Below, one piece after another: positions 8,120-16,526 of a stretch of DNA of 64,000 bases. The notes beneath the pieces are model-generated. The model saw only the letters and a program-made list of their open reading frames with translations. It had not been told where the DNA came from and searched no databases. Made by a program: the position numbers and the translations under genes. Origin of the DNA: MWDV01 sp964634255 (GTDB lineage Bacteria > Verrucomicrobiota > Verrucomicrobiia > Limisphaerales > MWDV01); NCBI GenBank assembly GCA_964634255.1, contig CAZWJC010000006.1:5024-69023 (forward strand). The letters run 5' to 3'. The first letter of the stretch is position 1, and every line of letters starts with the position of its first letter.

Positions 8120-9610
8120 ATGCCGGTTTTGCCTAGTGCTTCCACCCGCGAGCTGGCGACGGACATCGTCCGCCGCTTGCAAGGGGCTGGCTTCTCCGCC
8201 TTCTGGGTCGGCGGCTGCGTGCGTGATTTCCTGCTGGGCCGCGAGCCAGATGACTACGACATCGCCACAGCGGCACTGCCGCAGCAGATTGAGAGACTTT
8301 TTCAACGCACCATTGCCGTCGGACGCAAATTCGGGGTCATGGTGGTCGTTGAAGGCGGCCATGAGTTCCAAGTCGCCACGTATCGGGTCGAGGAGGGTTA
8401 CCGGGATGGCCGTCATCCCGAGAAGGTTGCCTTCGGCGACGCTCAGGCCGATGCGCTCCGGCGCGACTTCACCGTCAACGGCCTGTTCTACGAGCCGATC
8501 ACCGGCGAATTGCACGACTGGGTGAGCGGCGAGGCGGATTTGCGAGCGCGAGTTATCCGGACGATCGGTGCGCCAGAGGAACGCTTCGCCGAAGATCACC
8601 TGCGCCTGTTGCGTGCGGTGCGTTTCGCAACGCAGCTTGGCTTTGAGATCGAGCCGAGGACCTTTGCCGCGATCCAAACGCTTGCCCCGAAGATCAAAGC
8701 CATCAGTGCGGAGCGGATTCGGGATGAACTCCTCAAGCTGTTCGCGCCGCCGTCGGTAGTAGGACAGGCTTCCAGCCTGTCACGTAGCGCAGGCTTCCAG
8801 CCTGCGACCGGTTCGCACTCCGCTGCCGTCGGCGAGACGCCCGCGCCACCTCGCAGGCAGGATGCCCGCGTTACTACCACAGCCGCCGCGCGTGGGCTCG
8901 AACTGCTTTGCGAAAGCCGCCTGCTCGAGCACGTCCTGCCGGAGGTCGCCGCCACGGTGCGCTGCGAGCAATCGCCCGATTACCATCCGGAGGGCACGGT
9001 GTTCCAGCATCTTGGCCTGATGTTGCGCCACCTGCCACCCGACGCCGACCCGTTACTTCCTTGGGCGGTATTGATGCACGACATTGCCAAACCGCTCACC
9101 GCCAGCTGCGATGCCGCCACCGGCTCGATTCACTTTTACGAGCACGAACGCATCGGTGCGACGATGGCGACGGAGATTCTCGAGCGCCTGCGCTTCCCGC
9201 GCAAACAGATCGAAGCCGTGGCGATGGCGGTCCGCCATCACATGCAATTCAAAGACGCGCCGCAGATGCGCAAGGCCACACTGCGCCGAATGCTGTTGCG
9301 CCCAACGGTCCTGTTGGAACTGGCGCTGCACCGGCTGGACTGCCTCGGCTCGCACGGGCGGCTGGACGTTTACGAATTTCTGGTCGCGCAAGCCGAGGAA
9401 CTGAAGCGCCAGCCGCAAATCCGCCCACCGCTTCTGACCGGGGATGACCTGCTCAAACTCGGCATGCGGCCCGGCCCCGCGATGGGCCAGCTGTTGGCGG
9501 AGCTTCGAGAGCAGCAGCTTGCGGATGAGCTGAAAACCCGAAAGGCCGCGCGAGCCTGGGCGAAGCAGAAACTGAGAGGTCTGAGTGATGAGCATGCCTC
9601 CGTGGGTTGA
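8120..9610 (+). CDS. cca: CCA tRNA nucleotidyltransferase with repeat-derived insert
   Basis: The enzyme adds or repairs the 3' CCA end of tRNA. The catalytic pol-beta head is at the N-terminus (WVGGCVRD, residues 29-36, and DDYDIA with the metal-binding Asp pair near 45-47), then ALRRDFTVNGLFY and the EDHLRLLRAVRFATQLGFEIE neck. A C-terminal HD domain follows (FQHLGLMLRHL, VLMHDIAKP, VRHHMQFKD). At 496 residues it is longer than usual, partly because residues about 213-253 are a translated palindromic repeat element that sits in the linker between the neck and ARGLELL. The frame stays open through it, so the gene looks functional. The ATG at 8120 fits the family start. Confidence 0.92.
   Translation: MPVLPSASTRELATDIVRRLQGAGFSAFWVGGCVRDFLLGREPDDYDIATAALPQQIERLFQRTIAVGRKFGVMVVVEGGHEFQVATYRVEEGYRDGRHPEKVAFGDAQADALRRDFTVNGLFYEPITGELHDWVSGEADLRARVIRTIGAPEERFAEDHLRLLRAVRFATQLGFEIEPRTFAAIQTLAPKIKAISAERIRDELLKLFAPPSVVGQASSLSRSAGFQPATGSHSAAVGETPAPPRRQDARVTTTAAARGLELLCESRLLEHVLPEVAATVRCEQSPDYHPEGTVFQHLGLMLRHLPPDADPLLPWAVLMHDIAKPLTASCDAATGSIHFYEHERIGATMATEILERLRFPRKQIEAVAMAVRHHMQFKDAPQMRKATLRRMLLRPTVLLELALHRLDCLGSHGRLDVYEFLVAQAEELKRQPQIRPPLLTGDDLLKLGMRPGPAMGQLLAELREQQLADELKTRKAARAWAKQKLRGLSDEHASVG
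8756..8877. repeat. Palindromic array element inside cca
   Basis: About 122 bases with GTAGTA-type inverted ends (gtagtagg at 8756, ttactac ending at 8877). Inside are gacaggct-tcc-agcctgtc and cgcaggct-tcc-agcctgcg in the left half and gcaggca-gga-tgcccgc (one mismatch) in the right half, so left loops are TCC and right loops GGA. It is read in frame by cca and supplies about 41 residues (starting VVGQASSLSRSAGFQPA). Confidence 0.8.
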
Positions 9611-10964
9611 TGCATTGAAGGGCTGGTTTAATTGGCGGCGAAGATTCCGCTTCGGCTTCCGCTGTTTGGCAACAAGGCTTCACTTGTGCGGGGCGATGCT
9701 GTTGCTGGGCGCGGACGTGCGCGCGGAGGACTTCTTTACGACCAACCGCAACTGCCTTCCCCATTTTTGGGCGGCGGCAGAAGATGCCCGGCGACCGGTG
9801 ACGGTGGTTTCGTTCGGCGATTCAATGGCCGACTCGAATCAATCAGCGACGTATTTCCTCATCAGCCGGCTGGCAAATCGGCTTGGCGTGTCGGGGATCG
9901 CATTGGGGAACTGTTGGAATGAGCTGCTATTTGTTGCAACCAATGGGGCGAGTGTCATTGAAGGCCCATCTGCCTACTGGTTTGCCAAGCATTGGTGGGT
10001 GATACCCGGTGGCCGCTTGCATTGGTACGCCGAGTTTACCCCCGGAGGCGTTATGTCCGATACTGTCGGCCTCTTTTGGGCTGCGCAGCCGTCCGGAGGT
10101 CGCTTCACGCTGTCTATTTCCACCAACGGCGGACCGTGGTCGCCGCTGTTGACCTTGGATGGCTATAGCGCCGAGCCGGAAGGACGCCATACGAATGTGT
10201 TCTTGGCGCGTAACTGGCATCGTCTCAGCGTGGAAGGGCAGACGGGCTACAATTGCATCATCGGTCCGCAGTTGTTGGATTCGCAAAGCAACGGCCTACA
10301 GGTCGCGTTTATGTATTACCCCAGCATTGATCTGGGACAGGTGACCAACGTCCCCGCCACCATTCGTGAGCCCGTATTCCGGGGGCTGCAGCCGGATCTG
10401 CTCGTCTGGCATATGAAGGAGGAGGGCGATGCCCTAACGATCAGCAACCGCTTGGAGGAATGCGAGCGCTGGTGGTCGTCCAGCAGCCCGAACTGCGACG
10501 TTCTCTATCTCGGCTCGACATGGGCCTATTTCGACAGCAGCACGACCCGGACGCTGGACCAAAACCGGTTGGTGCGGCAGGCTGCCATTCGCCACCACCG
10601 GGCCTATGCCGACCTCATGTCGCCTGCTCAGAACTTCTCCTGGCTAGTCGAGCAGGGCTATATCAGCGATGCCGTCCACCTAAATCGGGCAGGCGGTGAC
10701 TGGGCGGCTGGCATCCTGTGGAATGAGTTCGGTTTCTATGCGCTGCGGCGACCACGCCAGCTCGAACTCGCCCGGCTGGGCCCGCAAGTCCAGCTCAGCT
10801 ACCCCACGGCCACGGGCATACTGTATTCGGTGGAGGCCACCACGAACTTGACGGATTGGCACCCGGTTCACGAAACAGTCGGTACGGGTGGCCGCGTCTC
10901 CACCAATTTGCCCAACGATTTGCCGGCGCGTAGCTTCCGGCTCAGCCTGCGGCCGGCACCGTGA
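9588..10964 (+). CDS. Exported SGNH-type hydrolase with C-terminal beta domain
   Basis: A signal peptide (arginine-rich start, hydrophobic stretch CGAMLLLGADVRA) is followed by an SGNH hydrolase: block I VVSFGDSMADS with the nucleophile Ser near residue 78, and block V DAVHLNRAGG with the Asp-x-x-His pair near 360. The last 70 residues (LYSVEATTNLTDWHPV) resemble the small beta domain found at the end of many secreted Verrucomicrobia proteins. Relatives deacetylate or hydrolyse cell-wall and plant polysaccharide esters; no substrate can be assigned. The start overlaps the end of cca by 23 bases; GTG 9585 or ATG 9594 are alternatives. Confidence 0.65.
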   Translation: MSMPPWVDALKGWFNWRRRFRFGFRCLATRLHLCGAMLLLGADVRAEDFFTTNRNCLPHFWAAAEDARRPVTVVSFGDSMADSNQSATYFLISRLANRLGVSGIALGNCWNELLFVATNGASVIEGPSAYWFAKHWWVIPGGRLHWYAEFTPGGVMSDTVGLFWAAQPSGGRFTLSISTNGGPWSPLLTLDGYSAEPEGRHTNVFLARNWHRLSVEGQTGYNCIIGPQLLDSQSNGLQVAFMYYPSIDLGQVTNVPATIREPVFRGLQPDLLVWHMKEEGDALTISNRLEECERWWSSSSPNCDVLYLGSTWAYFDSSTTRTLDQNRLVRQAAIRHHRAYADLMSPAQNFSWLVEQGYISDAVHLNRAGGDWAAGILWNEFGFYALRRPRQLELARLGPQVQLSYPTATGILYSVEATTNLTDWHPVHETVGTGGRVSTNLPNDLPARSFRLSLRPAP

Positions 10965-11101
10965 ATCGCCAATGAGAAACGCCGACAGCCCAAATAGTGT
11001 TTGCTCAGTCCGCGGACGCCGTGGGATTCCTGTCGGAGGGGATTTCGCTTTGTCGCCTGCCGCGGCGCCCTATGCTAACCTCCGTTCGATTCGCAGAAAC
11101 C

Positions 11102-12544
11102 ATGAGCAAGCTGCTGTTAATTGACGACGAAGAAGACGTGCTTTACTCGTTCCGTCGGACGTTTGATACGCCGGACATCGAGTTGACGACCGCCTCCAGT
11201 GGCGAGGAGGCCCTGAAGCTGATTCCCAAACTGCGCCCCGACCTCGTCCTGATGGACATCCGCATGGGCGGCATCAGCGGGCTGGAGACGCTCCGTCGCA
11301 TCCGGCAGATGGACACCAAGCTCCTCGTCATCCTCATGACCGCCTACGGCACGACGCAGATGGCCATCGAGGCGATGAAGCTCGGCGCTTACGATTACCT
11401 GCTCAAGCCGTTTGACGTGCCGAAGCTCAAGGACATCGTCGGCAACGCCCTCAAGGCCGCGCGCGACATGAAGCAGGTCGTCTCCTACCAGCCGCTGCTC
11501 GAATCGGAGGACTATGAGCTCGGGATTGTGGGCCGGAGCGAGTCCATGCAGCAGGTCTTCAAACTCATCGGCCAACTCGCGGCGTCTGACGCCACGGCGC
11601 TGATTACTGGCGAGAGCGGCACCGGCAAGGAACTCGTCGCCCGCGCGATCTACCATCACAGCAACCGCAGCGCGCAACCGTTCCTCGCGGTGAACTGCGC
11701 GGCCATCCCGGAGCAACTCCTCGAAAGCGAACTGTTCGGCCACGAGCGCGGCGCGTTCACCGGCGCGACCAACCAGCGCATCGGCAAGTTCGAGCAATGT
11801 AACAAAGGCACGCTCTTCCTCGATGAGATCGGCGACATGACGCCCGCAACGCAGACGAAGATTCTGCGCGTGCTGCAGAGCGGCACGTTCGAGCGCGTAG
11901 GTGGCAACCAGCCGCTCAAGGTGGACGTGCGGATCATTGCGGCGACGAACAAGCCCCTGGAGCAGGCTGTCGCCGCGCGGCAGTTCCGCGAAGATTTGTT
12001 TTACCGGCTGAACGTGGTGCGGATTCATATTCCGCCGTTGCGCGACCGGCGCGACGACATTCCGCTCCTGGTAAATTATTTCCTGAAGAAGACCGGCCAC
12101 GACAGCCAGCGAAAGCCGAAGTCCATCGCCGCCGCGGCCGTGCGGGCGCTGGAGAAATACCATTGGCCGGGCAACGTGCGCGAGTTGGAGAACGTCATCC
12201 GCCGTGCGCACGTCATCGCCAAGAGCGAGGCGATCCTGCCGGCGGATCTGCCGCCGGAAGTCACCGGGCAGAGTAGTGGTGCAACCGCGGCGCTTCCCCC
12301 GGGCGTCGCTGGCGACGCCGCCACGTCCGACGCGACCGCGCTGGCCCGGCAGTTATTCCAGATCGCCAAGCGCGATCCGAAGCTGAAAGTGCTGCCTGCC
12401 GTCGAGCGCGAACTGGTCATCGAGGCGCTCAAGGAAACCGGTGACAATCAAGTGCAAGCCGCCAAGCTGCTGGGCATCACGCGCGCGACGTTGCGGAAGC
12501 GCATCGAGAAGTTCGGCATCCAGCGGGAGATGAAGATTCAGTAA
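11102..12544 (+). CDS. NtrC-family sigma-54 response regulator
   Basis: A 480-residue three-domain activator. The receiver holds the acidic pair DDEED at 8-12, phosphoacceptor Asp52 (LVLMDIRMGG) and KPFD. The AAA+ domain has GESGTGKE, the sigma-54 contact loop GAFTGA and Walker B GTLFLDEIGDM with the RDRRDDIPLL arginine region. A Fis-type helix-turn-helix ends the protein (NQVQAAKLLGITRATLRKRI). It should remodel RNA polymerase-sigma-54 at -24/-12 promoters. No kinase gene is adjacent, so it is an orphan in this window; the NtrB-like kinase at 36249 is one candidate partner. The ATG at 11102 begins precisely at the receiver domain. Confidence 0.93.
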   Translation: MSKLLLIDDEEDVLYSFRRTFDTPDIELTTASSGEEALKLIPKLRPDLVLMDIRMGGISGLETLRRIRQMDTKLLVILMTAYGTTQMAIEAMKLGAYDYLLKPFDVPKLKDIVGNALKAARDMKQVVSYQPLLESEDYELGIVGRSESMQQVFKLIGQLAASDATALITGESGTGKELVARAIYHHSNRSAQPFLAVNCAAIPEQLLESELFGHERGAFTGATNQRIGKFEQCNKGTLFLDEIGDMTPATQTKILRVLQSGTFERVGGNQPLKVDVRIIAATNKPLEQAVAARQFREDLFYRLNVVRIHIPPLRDRRDDIPLLVNYFLKKTGHDSQRKPKSIAAAAVRALEKYHWPGNVRELENVIRRAHVIAKSEAILPADLPPEVTGQSSGATAALPPGVAGDAATSDATALARQLFQIAKRDPKLKVLPAVERELVIEALKETGDNQVQAAKLLGITRATLRKRIEKFGIQREMKIQ

Positions 12545-12610
12545 CCCGGACAGGGGTGAGGACTCGATGCAGCTCTTGCAGAAGACGCCGCTTCGGATGA
12601 CAATTTGACC

Positions 12611-12850
12611 ATGCAGCTGACATTGCCAGAACCGGTCGAAGCGAGGCTCTCGCCACAATCGGCAGCGTTGCACCTGGCGATTGGCCTGTTCGTGACGGAG
12701 GAAGCCACGTTGGGGCAGGCCGCCGAAACCGCCGGACTTTCGCAGGCGGCGTTCCTCAAGGAACTGGGCCGGCGCCGAATACCAATCCATTATGGCCCCG
12801 AGGAACTGGCGGAGGACTTGCGAACAGTTGAAATGTTCTGCGAGCGATGA
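12611..12850 (+). CDS. UPF0175 family antitoxin
   Basis: A 79-residue protein matching UPF0175 in its layout: an N-terminal strand (MQLTLPEPVEARL), then helices with EEATLGQAAETAGLSQAAFLKELGRRRIPIHYGPEELAEDL, a putative DNA-binding helix-turn-helix and a short tail. The family is regularly paired with DUF3368 PIN-like proteins and is regarded as the antitoxin. Its stop overlaps the toxin start in ATGA. ATG 12611 is preferred over the TTG two codons upstream. Confidence 0.8.
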   Translation: MQLTLPEPVEARLSPQSAALHLAIGLFVTEEATLGQAAETAGLSQAAFLKELGRRRIPIHYGPEELAEDLRTVEMFCER

Positions 12851-13308
12851 TCGTCATCTCGGATACTTCACCGTTGACGGCCTTGTTCAGCGTGGGGGCG
12901 GCGGACTTGTTGGTGCAGCTTTTTGGCGAGGTTGTGATTCCGGAGGCGGTGGAGATGGAATTACGGCGGAGTCATCCCACCCTGCCGCCATGGCTGCGCG
13001 TCGCAGCCATAAAGAACAAGGAGAAGGCCGGGAGCTACATGAAGCTTGTGGACAAGGGAGAGGCTGAAGCCATCGCCCTCGCCGAGGAGATGCAGGCCGA
13101 TCATCTGCTCATGGACGAGCGCAAAGGGCGTCGTTTGGCGCAACGCCAAGGGTTGCCAGTGGTGGGGTTGCTCGGCGTCGTGTTGATGGCCAAGCGTATG
13201 GCGTTGATTCCTTCCGCCCGGAGTATGCTGCTTCGTCTCGATCAGGAAGCGGGAGTTTTTCTGGCAGCAGAACTGAAAGAGACAGCCCTCAGAACCGTGG
13301 GTGAATAG
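12847..13308 (+). CDS. DUF3368 PIN-like toxin
   Basis: The 153-residue protein has PIN-nuclease acidic motifs: ISDTSPLTAL at the start, VVIPEAVEMEL, KGEAEAIALAEE and LLMDERKGRRLAQ. These match DUF3368, thought to be an endoribonuclease toxin. It is translationally coupled to the UPF0175 gene by a four-base overlap, the normal antitoxin-first order. All acidic positions appear present, so it is probably active, but no activity can be shown from sequence. Confidence 0.8.
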   Translation: MIVISDTSPLTALFSVGAADLLVQLFGEVVIPEAVEMELRRSHPTLPPWLRVAAIKNKEKAGSYMKLVDKGEAEAIALAEEMQADHLLMDERKGRRLAQRQGLPVVGLLGVVLMAKRMALIPSARSMLLRLDQEAGVFLAAELKETALRTVGE

Positions 13309-13402
13309 CGGGCAGCAGCTTACATCAAGGCCCATTGCGGAAGTGGCGTGGGGAATTGCCGGCGCGTGGACTTTGAGAAAACGTCTCCTTCGCATCCCCA
13401 TG

Positions 13403-13430
13403 CTTGCGCGGCTCGCTTTTTCCGCTATAA
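13403..13430 (+). promoter_or_regulatory. Possible promoter of the DedA gene
   Basis: TATAAC at 13425-13430 matches five of six -10 bases, with TTGCGC 16 bases upstream as a weak -35. Transcription would start only about six bases before the ATG at 13443, implying a nearly leaderless mRNA. Confidence 0.3.
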
Positions 13431-13442
13431 CCCCGCGCCAAC

Positions 13443-14135
13443 ATGAAACAAATCTTCCAACCGCTGCTCGACTGGTATCTGCGCTCACTGGAAACCGGCG
13501 GCGGGGCGCTCGTTGCGCTGCTGATGGCCATCGAGAGTTCCATCGTGCCGCTGCCGAGCGAAGTCGTCGTGCCCCCGGCGGCGCACCTGGCCTGGAGCGG
13601 CGGCGGATTGAATTTCTTCGGGTTGCAGCTCACCGGCTGGTCCGCCCAAATCGGTCTGGTCATCGCCGGCGCGGTCGGATCGTGGCTCGGCGCGACAGTG
13701 ATGTATTGGGCGTCGCGGCTCGCGGGACGGCCGTTGGTGATGCGTTACGGCAAGTACTTTTTCATCTCGCCGCAGAAGGTTGAAGGCGCGGAACGCTGGG
13801 CCGCCAAGTTCGGTGCGTTTGGCATCTTCGCCGCGCGGTTGCTGCCAGTGGTGCGGCACTTGATCGGCATTCCCGCCGGCATCGTGCGCATGAACTTCTG
13901 GACCTACTCGCTCTACACGCTGGTCGGTTCGGCAGTTTGGTGTGCGGTCCTGTGCTGGCTCGGGGTGAAGGTCGGCGCGGACATCAGCAAGGGCGAGATG
14001 CACAAAGTCACCTTCTGGCTCATCGGCTTTGTGGTGGCGGTGGGCGTGATGTACTACTTCTTCGTCCACCGGCACATGCAGGAGAAGTCTGAAGTCCGAA
14101 GTCCGGAGTCCGAGGTTCCCCGTTCCAAGCCGTAG
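13443..14135 (+). CDS. DedA family membrane protein
   Basis: A 230-residue integral membrane protein of the DedA (SNARE-associated/VTT) superfamily. Conserved landmarks are ESSIVPLPSEVV, the GAVGSWLGATVMYWASRLAGR region, the FGAFGIFAARLLPVVRHLIGIPAG re-entrant segment with essential Arg and Pro, and two C-terminal membrane helices. Members include the polyprenyl-phosphate and phospholipid flippases, and are needed for envelope homeostasis. The last 17 residues (EKSEVRSPESEVPRSKP) come from a short DNA direct-repeat tract, so the natural C-terminus probably ended near the histidine-rich HRHMQ. Confidence 0.88.
   Translation: MKQIFQPLLDWYLRSLETGGGALVALLMAIESSIVPLPSEVVVPPAAHLAWSGGGLNFFGLQLTGWSAQIGLVIAGAVGSWLGATVMYWASRLAGRPLVMRYGKYFFISPQKVEGAERWAAKFGAFGIFAARLLPVVRHLIGIPAGIVRMNFWTYSLYTLVGSAVWCAVLCWLGVKVGADISKGEMHKVTFWLIGFVVAVGVMYYFFVHRHMQEKSEVRSPESEVPRSKP
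14085..14116. repeat. Degenerate eight-base direct repeats at the end of the DedA gene
   Basis: Four tandem variants of gaagtccg/gaagtctg lie in the last codons of the DedA gene and read as a Lys-Ser-Glu-Val-Arg-Ser-Pro type peptide. A related tract overlaps the start of gspJ. Confidence 0.6.
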
Positions 14136-14196
14136 CAGCGGATCTGCGTCCGTCCTGGACGGATTCGCCAACAGCGGAATGACCGTGGGCGCGTGG

Positions 14197-15273
14197 CTAC
14201 AGGATGACGAGATTGTCCCGATGCACCACCTCCACCCGCTGGAGCTTGCGCCCGCGGATGTCGGCCGCGCCAAAGTCCGTGATGCCGCGGGCGAACTCCG
14301 TCCCGTCGCGATCGCAAATCCGCACGACATCGCCGGACGCGAACTCGCCTTCGCAGCGGGTAATGCCCGGAGGGAGCAGGCTCTTGCCCTTCTCGCGCAA
14401 GGCCGTCTTCGCGCCGTCATCCACAATGACCGCGCCTTTCGGGTAATGGAAGAAGGCAATCCAGCGTTTGCGCCCGCGCAGCCGGTTGGGTTGCGGCACG
14501 AACACCGTGCCCTCGGTCTCGCCCCCAAGCACGCGCGCCAGCACGTTCTTCTTCCGCCCGGACGCGATGATCAGCGGGATGCCGGAGCGCACCGCAATCT
14601 TCGCCGCCTGAATCTTCGACTTCATTCCACCCACCGCCGTGGCGCTGTCCGTGCCGCCCGCCATCTTCTCCAGCGCCCCGTCAATCGTCTCGATGGTGGC
14701 GAGGGTCTTCGCGTTCGCTTTGCCGAAGTTCTCGATCACGCCCTCCACGGTCGTCAGGATTACCAGCAAGTCCGCCGGCAGGAGCGCGGCCACGAGGGCG
14801 GACAGCTTGTCGTTGTCGCCGAATTTGATTTCCGTGAACGAGATGGCGTCGTTCTCATTGATGATGGGCACGACGCCGCGGCCCAGCAGCGTGACGAGCG
14901 TGTTGCGGGCATTAAGGTGGCGCTCGTGGTGTTCGAGATCGTCGTGGGTGAGCAGCACCTGTGCGACGTGCAATCCGTGCTTCGCGAACAACTGCTCGTA
15001 GATCGCCATCAGCCGCGATTGACCAACGGCGGCACAGGCCTGGAGCTCGGCGAGTTCGCTCGGCCGCTTCTCGTAACCGAGCGCGCCCATCCCGGCGCCC
15101 ACGGCGCCGCTGGTGACAAAGATGATTTCGCGGCCGGCGCGGCGCTGCTCCGCCATTTGCGCCACCAGTTGTTCCAACTGCGCCGGGTCGGGCTGCTTCC
15201 GGCTGTCCGTGAGCACGCCCGTTCCGACCTTTACCACCACGCGAGAGATGTCCGTGAGCAATTTGCGTCGCAC
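14197..15273 (-). CDS. proB: Glutamate 5-kinase
   Basis: ProB phosphorylates glutamate as the first step of proline synthesis. The 358-residue protein starts RRKLLTDISRVVVKVGTGVLTD, then has VTSGAVGAGMGALG, the NENDAISF substrate motif, GGMKSKIQAAKIAVRSGIP and a C-terminal PUA domain (GEFASGDVVRICDRDGTEFARG). The frame stays open far upstream, but all upstream starts precede non-homologous sequence. GTG at 15273 fits the family start, although no good Shine-Dalgarno sequence is visible. proA is not in the window. The gene is divergent from the deoxyribosyltransferase-like gene. Confidence 0.92.
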   Translation of the reverse strand: MRRKLLTDISRVVVKVGTGVLTDSRKQPDPAQLEQLVAQMAEQRRAGREIIFVTSGAVGAGMGALGYEKRPSELAELQACAAVGQSRLMAIYEQLFAKHGLHVAQVLLTHDDLEHHERHLNARNTLVTLLGRGVVPIINENDAISFTEIKFGDNDKLSALVAALLPADLLVILTTVEGVIENFGKANAKTLATIETIDGALEKMAGGTDSATAVGGMKSKIQAAKIAVRSGIPLIIASGRKKNVLARVLGGETEGTVFVPQPNRLRGRKRWIAFFHYPKGAVIVDDGAKTALREKGKSLLPPGITRCEGEFASGDVVRICDRDGTEFARGITDFGAADIRGRKLQRVEVVHRDNLVIL

Positions 15274-15367
15274 GCCGGGAAGGTAGAAAAAAGCCGGGGA
15301 AAGGAAAAACAAAAGTGGCGGGGTTCGGCAGCGCCGGCGCGGACGGGCACGGCCGTCAAAGGACCGC

Positions 15368-15467
15368 GACCAGTCCCTGGTCACAGCACCCAGGAATGCA
15401 AGAAGCGTCTTGTTAGTGCTGAACGCTTTCTCCGCGACTATGCGCTGCGCGCCGGGACGGCGCGCAG
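15368..15467. repeat. Palindrome pair between proB and the next gene
   Basis: Two perfect palindromes bound this stretch: gaccag-tcc-ctggtc at 15368-15382 and a ten-base-arm palindrome with a gga loop at 15445-15467. The left loop TCC and right loop GGA are reverse complements, as in the element inside cca. No gene is visible in 15274-15532 apart from these. Confidence 0.55.
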
Positions 15468-15532
15468 TCCGGGGAGCCGGCGATCTGTTGCGGAGACTTG
15501 AGCCAACCAATTGTCACCCCTACCCTCGCGCC

Positions 15533-16390
15533 ATGTCAGTTCGCAAACGCAAAGACGGCCTGCTGCAAGGCGCGCGGGTGTATCTCTCCGGGCCGATGGA
15601 TTTCGTCGCGTCGCGCGCGGCGGAGAAGCAGTCCGGTTGGCGCAATCGCGTGGGCGAGTTCCTCCAGGCGGCGGGCGTCACGGTGTTTGATCCGTGGTTC
15701 AAGCCGGACGTGCGCGGCCTGCACGAATACGGCCGCGAGGACGTGAAGAGCGGCGAGCGCATCAAGGCTCGTTGGACCTACGCCGGCGGCCGCCGCGGCG
15801 CGCAGGAACGGGCCGCGTGCGCGGCGCAGTTCTGGGAAACGCTCCACATGGACCTGCGCATGGTGGACACGAGCGATTTCATGATCGCCTATTGCCCGAC
15901 GAACATTTACAGCGTCGGCACCCCGCATGAGATCATCACCGCCACAATTCAGCACAAGCCGGTGCTGTTCGTCAGCCCACCGGTGGAGTTCCCCACGCTG
16001 CACGCCCTGCGCGAGCACCTGGCGAACGACCCCGCCGGCGCGGATTTGCTGGCGCGGCTGGAAAAGGAAATCCCGATCAAGGAAAACCCGCGCGGCATCC
16101 CGAGCCTCTGGTATATGCCGCTGGTGGGCGGGGAGAATTTCTTCGATGGCTTCGGCTTCGCGCCCTATCGCAAGCCCTTCGGCTGGACGCAGGAAATCCC
16201 GCTGGACCGGCACGAGCAGCGTTTTCCGCCAAAGCGTCCGTTGCTGCCATTCGTCGAGCAGCTCAATCAGGCCCTGCCGAAGCGGTGGGATGAAAAGCTG
16301 GCAAAGTTTGTGCCGAACGACGACTGGCTGCTCTGGGATTTCAGCGCGAAGAAAGCCCGCGGCAAGCGGGTGGAGACGATTCGCCGCTAA
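15533..16390 (+). CDS. Nucleoside 2-deoxyribosyltransferase-like protein
   Basis: The 285-residue cytoplasmic protein has a Rossmann-like start VYLSGPMDFV, which matches the nucleotide-binding loop of nucleoside 2-deoxyribosyltransferase-like proteins, and later WETLHMDLRMVDTSDFMIAYCP followed by a conserved GTPHEI motif, where the Asp and Glu residues would be catalytic. Such enzymes cleave or exchange nucleoside N-glycosidic bonds; here the C-terminal 120 residues (LWYMPLVGGENFFDGFGF) are an extension I do not recognise. The function assigned is by motif only. ATG 15533 is the first ATG at the start of similarity. Confidence 0.5.
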   Translation: MSVRKRKDGLLQGARVYLSGPMDFVASRAAEKQSGWRNRVGEFLQAAGVTVFDPWFKPDVRGLHEYGREDVKSGERIKARWTYAGGRRGAQERAACAAQFWETLHMDLRMVDTSDFMIAYCPTNIYSVGTPHEIITATIQHKPVLFVSPPVEFPTLHALREHLANDPAGADLLARLEKEIPIKENPRGIPSLWYMPLVGGENFFDGFGFAPYRKPFGWTQEIPLDRHEQRFPPKRPLLPFVEQLNQALPKRWDEKLAKFVPNDDWLLWDFSAKKARGKRVETIRR

Positions 16391-16526
16391 GCCGTGCTTC
16401 CGGCGTCTTCGTCGGAAAACCACTCCCGCTTCCGGTGACGATCGTGTTGTCGGAGGAATCTTGCCGCTACACGGGCAGGCGTTTGTCCCTTGCCGGGGCA
16501 AAGCCCGCCTGACAGAGTTTGTCCGC

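Noticed and set aside
7115..8677. A 520-codon minus-strand frame across the TIM-barrel gene and cca
   Set aside because: It is antisense to two well supported genes and crosses their boundary without any domain signature.
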